Source: Antedon mediterranea
Lineage: Eukaryota > Echinodermata > Crinoidea > Comatulida > Antedonidae
Assembly (NCBI RefSeq): GCF_964355755.1
Contig: NC_092672.1
Coordinates: 33,538,501 to 33,602,500 of the forward strand
Length of the DNA: 64,000 bases
Direction: 5' to 3'
The translations under genes and the position numbers were made by a program. A model generated the notes under the pieces. It did no database searches. It worked only from the letters and a program-made list of their open reading frames with translations, and had not been told where the DNA came from. Below are positions 60,401 through 64,000 of this stretch, piece by piece; the first letter of the stretch is position 1, and the number at the start of each line of letters is the position of its first letter.

Positions 60401-62066
60401 TCACTTGCAACACCGGCCATTTCAAGCTCGCGTCTAGAACTCTCAAAAGTTCTCATTCGGTGTATCACAGTATCAAGTGTAGCGTTGCCATCATCGCCCA
60501 TAACTTTCATTTTCATCACTGGATTTGTTACACTGAAGAAAAGCTTATCACGAATCGTACCGTCTTGATCCACAAATTTACAATTCACCGCCATTGTTCT
60601 TAAGTCATTCACAAACTCATCCAAACCCTGACCTTCGGGTCGTTCATATTGCCAATATTGCGCTCGTAACGCCATTATCGGGTCCCGTTTATTACAGTAT
60701 TCATCATACTTTGACATTACTGTATCAAAATTATTATTGTCCTCTGCTGGGACATAATCTTCCTGACCCGGTTCGCCTACAAGATCAGTGAACGTAAAGT
60801 TGTTGTAAATATCTAAGCCACGCCCTTCCAGTGTAGTAATTAAAATTGCTACCTTTATTTCACCACTTTTACGTGCACTGCCAGTCGCTTTCAGAAAGAA
60901 TGTAAATCTCTGTTTCCACCTTTTCCAAGCAGCAGACACACTAGGACCATCAAAATCGAAGGGTGGAGGCGGCTTAAATTTCAACGATTCCATTTTGAGT
61001 GAATTTCCACTATTCTGACACCATATTACAAGTGTGACTCGTCAACACGGTTCTTTTAATTCAACTACTCTTTTATTACTTCACCGAGCGTAACGTAGTT
61101 TGCATAATTTGCAAATAACAAACAAATATAATTAGCATATTAACAGAACATATGTGACACTATACTTTTTTCCCGCAAATGTGTATATTAACCGTTCTGC
61201 ACCCAGGCAGATGTTAGAACCAATGTTAACACAGTCATTTAATACATGTGTAGTGTCAAAGGTCAGAAAGGGCACTTCCGGTCAAAATTTGACAAAAAAT
61301 TTCATTAGGACAAATATAAATATTCATATTCTGAACACTATGTGACAAATTTCAAGCTTTTAGGACCAGAACTTATTGAGATACGACAACTTGAGGTCAA
61401 AGGTCAAATAGTCCAAAAATAGCATTTCCGGTCATTTTACGGCAACATTTTTCATAAGAGCGAATATAAATGTGCATATTGTGAACAATTTAAGATCAAA
61501 ATGAGGTCTCTATCATGAGTGGTTACAAAGATACAAGAGCCTAATCTTATAGGCGGCCATTTTGAAAACGCCCTCTAAAATACACTTTGCTGGGATTTTT
61601 GGGAGGTGCATAGGAGCTATATTTTTTATAAATTGGTTCATCTCACTAAATTCATATCCAAAAAAGGTATCCTAAAATTAGTCACGGATCTCATGAAAAT
61701 GACTCTACTAAAGTCAATTTAATACATTTCCATTCATAGCGTAGGCCTAATGGTTTTTAATTAGCAATCAAAACCAATATTGATCACCTTCCGTAGAAAA
61801 TTGTCACTTTGTTTTTTTTCTTTCAATTACATCTTCCTTTCAAATGTGTCTATATCATCTCTATAGAATACTCCGTGTTTACAGAAGATATAGAGCAAGA
61901 CCAGTAGAAGCATTCTGTAATGTTATTACATGGTGTGATACACAGAGCCAAAAATAATATTTTTCATTTTTACACCTTTTTTTTTTCGTATTTAAGGGTG
62001 CTGCTTGGTCATATTTGTCCATCTTATTTGTGTATCTCTTCATCTTTGGATTTTCACCTGGACCAG
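41193..62066 (+). CDS. B2: SLC2/GLUT-like sugar transporter, 3' partial (exons 1-11)
   Basis: Exons 41193-41243, 41916-42020, 42777-42937, 43043-43167, 44723-44838, 45062-45218, 45737-45793, 46554-46756, 49834-49944, 52290-52391, 61997-62066; 419 codons plus one base. The last two exons (TM10 end, TM11-12, C-terminus) are not found before the right edge. The start ATG gives a short N-terminus, MQESVEPSNDSLGENKK. Motifs: sequon FYNAS, GRRGT, EISPVRYRGG, PESPRWLL, QQLCGINA, VDRLGRR, GFSPGPG. Closest relative in the window is B1. The gene is bloated: intron 8 (46757-49833) holds a 28-bp minisatellite and a 1.6-kb TIR element, intron 9 (49945-52289) three MITEs, and intron 10 (52392-61996) an antisense Ty3/Gypsy element. 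Intron 4 holds a tRNA-like gene. A SINE ends about 20-50 bases before the exon 8 acceptor. All seen splice sites are GT-AG and the frame is open. Confidence 0.87.
43619..44173. mobile_element. MITE family c, B2 intron 4
   Basis: Termini TTAAAGATGTATTGTCCCTT and AAGGGACAATACATCTTTAA are perfect 20-bp inverted repeats. Long internal similarity to 28062-28577. Confidence 0.85.
44507..44578 (+). tRNA. tRNA-like gene, apparent anticodon AUC
   Basis: A 72-base cloverleaf can be drawn: acceptor GCCCCAG/TTGGGGC (one G-U), weak D stem GTTT/GGGC, anticodon stem CTGC/GCAG with loop ATATCAA, perfect T stem CCGAG/CTCGG with loop TTCGAGT. An A box (TGGTTTAATGG), a B box (GTTCGAGTC) and a TTTTT run at 44581 suit Pol III. 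Anticodon AUC would read the Asp codon GAU, but animals normally use GUC, and there is an A-A mismatch at 27-43. It may be a pseudo-tRNA or a tRNA-Gln-like derivative. No 3' SINE body was recognised. Lies in B2 intron 4. Confidence 0.5.
45300..45484. mobile_element. MITE family b with expanded AT microsatellite, B2 intron 6
   Basis: MITE b ends (CAACGTTCTGTCTACA; AATAGTGTAAACAGAGCT) flank an uninterrupted AT run at 45363-45432 of about 35 repeats that replaces the normal ATATATGG core. Confidence 0.7.
46205..46535 (+). mobile_element. tRNA-derived SINE family 1 with a hairpin insertion
   Basis: Head GTGTGGCGCAGTGTGTTGGA and B box GGTTCGAATCC match the SINEs at 63090 and 63600. Between A and B boxes it carries an insertion with 19-bp perfect inverted repeats at 46240-46258 and 46288-46306. 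The tail is AATA/AAAT repeats running up to the exon 8 acceptor of B2. Confidence 0.75.
47598..47849. repeat. 28-bp minisatellite, nine units, B2 intron 8
   Basis: Nine head-to-tail copies that look identical of a 28-bp AT-rich unit containing TATATTATACAGTAATATG; 252 bp in all. Likely length-polymorphic. Not a CRISPR: no spacers. Confidence 0.92.
48040..49675. mobile_element. 1.6-kb TIR element with AACCGGTT subterminal repeats
   Basis: Ends CTGTTTCTGCTGCATA and TATGCAGCAGAAACAG are inverted. AACCGGTT or AACCAGTT palindromes cluster near both ends (48069, 48146, 49483, 49529, 49552, 49646). The centre (about 48514-49160) is a separate foldback with arms sharing AATACCTACCAAACGA. No transposase ORF. 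No clear target duplication. Confidence 0.65.
50118..50333. mobile_element. MITE family a, B2 intron 9 copy 1
   Basis: TAAAGCGTGGTTCCCACTAG start and GGAAACCAAGCTTTAG end; the interior has GCAACAGTGCTGCAAA as in the 17635 copy. Confidence 0.8.
50710..50890. mobile_element. MITE family a, B2 intron 9 copy 2
   Basis: TAAAACGTGGTTCCCACTAG and CTAGTGGGAACCACGGTTTA termini; a shorter interior than copy 1. Confidence 0.8.
52012..52242. mobile_element. MITE family a, B2 intron 9 copy 3
   Basis: Ends about 47 bases before exon 10. Shares the GCAACAGTGCTGCAT and CACGCAGGCGGGGGC interior with the 17635 copy. Confidence 0.75.
52862..53260. mobile_element. 400-bp TIR element, B2 intron 10
   Basis: Inverted arms of about 58 bp: CCCGGCGCACACTAGAGCTT against AAGCTCTAGTGTGAGCTGGG, including ACTGGCACGAGTAACACTTG. 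Preceded by TTAA and followed by TTTT, so a decayed piggyBac-type TTAA site is possible. The left arm also folds on itself (CGGCGCACACT / AGTGTGCGCCG). Confidence 0.7.
55373..55655. repeat. Direct duplication flanking a MITE b copy
   Basis: A segment of about 90 bp (CACGTGCGTCATTATTTCTG through TTTATGGAAACC) occurs at 55376 and again at 55555. A MITE b remnant (55465-55556) lies between. The 92-codon open frame here is repeat. Confidence 0.7.
55665..55812. mobile_element. MITE family b
   Basis: AGCTCTGTTTACACTATCAA and TTTGATAGTGTAGACAGAGC ends around AAATATGGTAGTGATATG. Further remnants at 55085-55210. Confidence 0.75.
55818..55985. repeat. Tandem pair of about 75 bp
   Basis: AACATTTTGATACATTCGAA through AAAGTTTGATA occurs twice in a row, each ending in a MITE b terminus. 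Confidence 0.75.
56560..56695 (-). repeat. 3' LTR of the Ty3 element
   Basis: 136 bp, from TATTACAAGTG to ATATGTGACA on the + strand, so the LTR begins TGTCACAT and ends GTAATA on the element strand. I see no difference from the other LTR. Confidence 0.92.
56696..56708 (-). other. Polypurine tract of the Ty3 element
   Basis: On the element strand AGAAAAGGAAAGA abuts the 3' LTR, as expected for plus-strand priming. Confidence 0.75.
56826..56921. repeat. Three 32-bp repeats downstream of the Ty3 ORF
   Basis: Three consecutive copies of a 32-bp unit containing TTAGATCACATTCATATG, between the Gag-Pol stop and the 3' LTR. Confidence 0.85.
56998..60993 (-). CDS. Gag-Pol polyprotein of Ty3/Gypsy retrotransposon
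   Basis: Single uninterrupted ORF of 1331 aa starting 31 bases after the 5' LTR. Domains in order: Gag-like N-terminus (1-230); two CCHC zinc knuckles (C234-C237-H241-C246 and C253-C256-H261-C266) followed by an Arg-Gly tract; aspartic protease with DTGA at 345-348; reverse transcriptase with ISDD, catalytic Asp at 635-636; RNase H beginning near D782; integrase with an HHCC finger from H1000 and a catalytic triad D1064, D1117, E1152 (34 residues between the last two); basic C-terminal tail. Gag and Pol share one frame with no slippage site or internal stop. No envelope ORF follows. All key residues are present, so it may be active. It acts in copying and integrating the element and has no link to the transporter genes. 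Many small open frames on the + strand here are shadows. Confidence 0.95.
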   Translation of the reverse strand: MESLKFKPPPPFDFDGPSVSAAWKRWKQRFTFFLKATGSARKSGEIKVAILITTLEGRGLDIYNNFTFTDLVGEPGQEDYVPAEDNNNFDTVMSKYDEYCNKRDPIMALRAQYWQYERPEGQGLDEFVNDLRTMAVNCKFVDQDGTIRDKLFFSVTNPVMKMKVMGDDGNATLDTVIHRMRTFESSRRELEMAGVASDYKPKVHALRRTKSHKQTPRVSGQQNHQFTDAAKIKCSRCGSSHLPRQCPAYGKTCYGCKGLNHFQSVCTKRFSRGRGRGRGRAVHTMDEQYIIAEGVSDPNDLYIDTLTVKDKNEYFYIDTLRDNDDKNAWFYDVFVGGNVLKMKLDTGAGVNCIPLETFRKLPGHKNIKVYHSKTNLYSYSDEIVKHIGKVTLNVKVDNIQNDYDFFITNVDGPPILGLKACRELGLIKRGNNMMCSDNVINNKYVHALTKDSLIRENRDVFTGLGKYQDPYDIKLKSGVSPVVHPPRRVPLSLHTKLKEKLDDMEKRGVIKRTDKPTDWVNSLVIVEKRDGSLRLCLDPRDLNKAIRREHHMIPTGKDVVSQLSGKTLFTVFDQKDAYWQVPLTDASADICTFNTPFGRYSFLRMPFGICSASEVLQKRNQQIFGHIPNVHIISDDMIIATGSEAEHNATVQRVMDTARANNAKFNGSKLKYKQSELVFMGNVVSADGQKPDEEKVRVIKEMPDPQCKSDLQRIMGMLNYLSQFIPNMSNVSAPLRELLKKDVAWFWGPEQAESLRQLKALISSKPVLSFFDPQKPTIIQCDASSTGLGSCLLQEGHPVAFASRSLTSAEVNYSQIEKEMLAICFSIHKYHQYVYGRAVEVHTDHKPLETITRKPLHKASPRIQQMLLKLIKYELDVKYVPGKYMYIADALSRAYPDKVDRDAQPLEQLKYRVHSLDEILPMSKAKIEEAIRATQADVVLQTLILTCKSGWPKHRWGAPEQVRQYWHLRDEIHEIDGLVFLGEKLIVPSQMRADMLNKIHESHLGMEKCKARARSILYWPGMTNDIESVVSRCPVCVKFMRRNQREPIIPHKVPMRPWAKLGADIFTFAGRDHLIVVDYFSKYPEVVTLTSKTAGEIIKKLKSIFSRHGIPEILMTDNMPFASYEFKQFANQWGFDLVTSSPTYARSNGQVERFVQTIKQLMRKSVDEGSDFHLALLDYRDSPIAGLNCSPAQLLMSRKLRSTLPVTHTLLQPQVIVGARDFLQSRQQSMTKYYDRGTRVLTKLRKGDNVRILKGRQWEPAVVAKEHELPRSYVVMTEDGTSYRRNRQHLLNTQQPDTLQKGVPTLQKVPEAPPLRRSDRVSRPPDRLDYK
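61007..61023 (-). other. Primer binding site of the Ty3 element
   Basis: On the element strand TGGTGTCAGAATAGTGG starts directly after the 5' LTR. TGGTGTCAGA complements a tRNA 3' end of the tRNA-Leu type. Primer identity is inferred. Confidence 0.7.
61024..61159 (-). repeat. 5' LTR of the Ty3 element
   Basis: Matches 56560-56695 over all 136 bp by eye. Should carry the promoter for antisense transcription of the element. Confidence 0.92.
61394..61406 (+). promoter_or_regulatory. DR1 nuclear-receptor-type site
   Basis: AGGTCAAAGGTCA is a perfect direct repeat of AGGTCA with one spacer base, the consensus for HNF4 and RXR heterodimers. A weaker form (GTGTCAAAGGTCA) lies at about 61254-61266. 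Both are in the foldback element in B2 intron 10. Binding is untested. Confidence 0.4.
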
Positions 62067-63089
62067 GTAATTATTAATTTGTCTTTTTTGTCTCTAAATT
62101 CAGTCAATTATTTGTACTTTTACCAGTATCATAGACAATTTAAATGATACACCATCACATGTGTGCACATGTGATGCCTGTATCATAGAACCTAACCTAA
62201 CATTTAGCCTAACCTTCCATGATACAGGTATCACTTGTGATAGACATGAGATGCTATATTACGGCATTTGCCTATGATTTGTGTTTTTTTTTACTTTTCA
62301 AATAATAATATGATTATTAAAAACAATTATACGTTGATATTTACTTCTGGAATTTTACCTTTAGTTTATAATTTAAAATGGATTTAGTAGTACTCTAGCT
62401 TCAGAAATGGAAAAAAAATATTTTAATTTGTTATTGAATTACGTTGCTATGAACTTCTGTAATTCATTTAAAAAATATTTAGAAAAATATTTACCCTAAC
62501 ATATAAACTTGGTCTCATCATAGAGGAAATATCATAATTAAAACCTATTTTCAATAAACTCTTTATAAATTCCTATTATTAAAGTGTTTTACTAACGTGC
62601 CGCATATTTTTTTTAACAAACATTAGGTGCGTAGGTATCAATCAATAATCTATAATACAGTATTTCAGGTGTAAAATTCCTAAATAATGATAGTACATTA
62701 CACTTGCACTTCATACAAGTGAAACTAACGCTAGCCCCAGGCGCTCATCGCTTTTAGATGTACAATAATAACAGGTTTTAAGTAGCCTCTCAAAATTGAA
62801 AAAAAAAACAACCGATGTTTGATCGTAGGGGATATATGTTCATAACATGTCAAACCAAAATTTAAGACAGGCTAGGTCTAAGTGTACTGTATATTCCCAG
62901 TTTCTGCAGTGATGTGATGATAGAAAGAATAAACGCAGTCTCGAATTTCATTCACACGCGAGTATCTTGCGTGTGGTAATTAACTTCATTAGCGTTTGGT
63001 TCACACTTGTTGAGTGAAACGTATTTACGTAAGCGCGCCGTAGCGAATTTACCAATCACAAGCGAAACTTCGAATATAATATATATAAT

Positions 63090-63389
63090 AATACCACATT
63101 TATATAGCGCCCTTTTCATGAGTAATCATGCCCAAAGGCGCTTTACAAGCATTATTACCCCAGTATTTTTTGGTGGATCAAACACGTATGGAAACATACT
63201 CCCATAATGCAGCCGGTAACCAGCGCAAAGTTGTGTCTAGATTTAACTGGGTACCCATTTATACACCTGGGTGGAGAGAGGCAACGTAAGTAAAGTATCT
63301 TGCCTACGGATACAAGCAATGCAGCGAGAGTTGGATTCGAACCTAGGTCTGACGATCGGTAGTCCAACGTCCAACACACTGCGCCACAC
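63090..63389 (-). mobile_element. tRNA-derived SINE family 1, copy 1
   Basis: Minus-strand head GTGTGGCGCAGTGTGTTGGA, B box GGTTCGAATCC, body with CCACCCAGGTGTATAAATGG, and 3' tail GGCGCTATATAAATGTGG. The 74-codon open frame within it is not a gene. Confidence 0.8.
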
Positions 63390-63599
63390 TATATCATATA
63401 CTATGATTCATCGGTTGTGATTGGTCAGATTACTTGCGTTGCGCTTATGCCCACGTTTTCAACCAAGCTAAATAACCTACAGATGTAAATTCGTCTACAG
63501 TATTTTTGATTATCTTTTCATCAGTGAAACGTATTTACGTAAGCGCGCCGTAGTGAATTTACCAATCACAAGCGAAACTTCGAATGATTATATAATATA

Positions 63600-63905
63600 T
63601 ATAATAATACCACATTTATATAGCGCCCTTTTCATGAGTAATCATGCTCAAAGGCGCTTTACAAGCATTATTACCCCAGTATTTTTTGGGGGATCAAACA
63701 CGTATGGAAACATACTCCCATAATGCAGCCGGTAACCAGCGCAAAGTTGTGTCTAGATCTAACTGGGTACCCATTTATACACCTGGGTGGAGAGAGGCAA
63801 CGTAAGTAAAGTATCTTGCCTACGGATACAAGCAATGCAGCGAGAGTTGGATTCGAACCTAGGTCTGACGATCGGTAGTCCAACGTCCAACACACTGCGC
63901 CACAC
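63600..63905 (-). mobile_element. tRNA-derived SINE family 1, copy 2
   Basis: Same SINE carried by the second 510-bp unit. It differs from copy 1 at only a few positions. Confidence 0.8.
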
Positions 63906-64000
63906 GCCCTATAATATGATTCATCGGTTGTGATTGGTCAGATTACTTGCGTTGCGCTTATGCCCACGTTTTCAACCAAGCTAAATAACCTACAGATGTA

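Larger units (their letters stand above)
56560..61159 (-). mobile_element. Complete Ty3/Gypsy LTR retrotransposon
   Basis: 4.6-kb element in antisense to B2, in intron 10. It has two 136-bp LTRs, a primer site, one Gag-Pol ORF, a polypurine tract and a CTATA target duplication (56555-56559, 61160-61164). The pre-insertion sequence is visible in the sister element near 29467. Intact structure and matching LTRs imply a recent insertion. The knuckle and integrase layout resembles Mag-like or K02A2.6-like Ty3 elements; clade not tested. Confidence 0.93.
56017..61708. mobile_element. TA-flanked foldback element split by a Ty3 insertion
   Basis: Ends GTAGAGTCATTTTCATGAGA and the exact inverted copy at 61708, each next to TA (56015-56016, 61709-61710). 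Arms of about 190 bp run through CAAAATGGCCGCC. The interior includes part of family d (compare 28674-29514). Without the Ty3 it is about 1.1 kb. Non-coding. Confidence 0.8.
63013..64000. repeat. 510-bp tandem duplication reaching the right edge
   Basis: 63013-63522 and 63523-64000 are near-identical direct repeats starting AGTGAAACGTATTTACGTAA. Each unit is a MITE a copy carrying a SINE of family 1. The second unit is cut by the window end. Confidence 0.88.

Noticed and set aside
58151-60791. Several + strand ORFs of 65-106 codons
   Set aside because: Antisense shadows of the Ty3 Gag-Pol ORF.
63155-63895. Two nearly identical 74-codon ORFs on the minus strand
   Set aside because: They lie within the duplicated SINE and are not protein genes.
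62627-64000. Exons 12-13 of B2
   Set aside because: Searched for GAMT, QGPR and PETK coding; none found before the edge, so they must lie further right.

Overview
This is an AT-rich, intron-rich animal nuclear sequence. It holds a tandem array of five class II-like SLC2/GLUT sugar-transporter genes, all on the + strand, spread through introns and spacers full of small transposons. The split genes with GT-AG introns, a Ty3/Gypsy element, a LINE resembling the L1-Tx1 group, tRNA-derived SINEs and many MITEs point to a metazoan. A marine invertebrate, possibly an echinoderm or related deuterostome, is my guess from the style of the repeats; nothing seen fixes the species.

Layout: gene A1 (exons at 289-5276, first two exons off the left edge), A2 (9590-17142), A3 (19998-26077), B1 (27345-38352) and B2 (41193-62066, last two exons off the right edge). 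A1-A3 are close paralogues with a repeat period of about 10.2-10.5 kb; their exons and parts of their introns and flanks align. B1 and B2 form a second, more diverged pair with the same 13-exon plan and the same intron phases. All five keep 12-TM GLUT hallmarks (GRR loops, EISPVRYRG, PESPR, QQxxGIN, PETK), except that A2 has changed PESPR to SESPR and GIN to GIS. All lack the TM10 tryptophan of GLUT1, as class II transporters do.

Mobile DNA: a LINE inserted across the A1 stop codon and displaced its 3' flank by about 3.4 kb. A 1.64-kb foldback element carrying an array of 11 hairpins then inserted into that LINE. A structurally intact Ty3/Gypsy element (1331-aa Gag-Pol, LTRs of 136 bp that look identical, 5-bp target duplication) sits antisense in the 9.6-kb intron 10 of B2, nested inside an older TA-flanked foldback element. 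At least five MITE families and three SINE families recur in introns and spacers. Several insertions have a paralogous empty site in a sister gene copy.

Possible regulatory structure: A1-A3 each carry a tandem array of about 30-bp repeats containing TTACGTCA (CREB/ATF-like) immediately before exon 4. A perfect CRE palindrome lies just after the stop codon of A2, and in A1 it lies beyond the LINE. A perfect DR1 nuclear-receptor site lies in the foldback element in B2 intron 10. These are sequence observations only; no function is shown.
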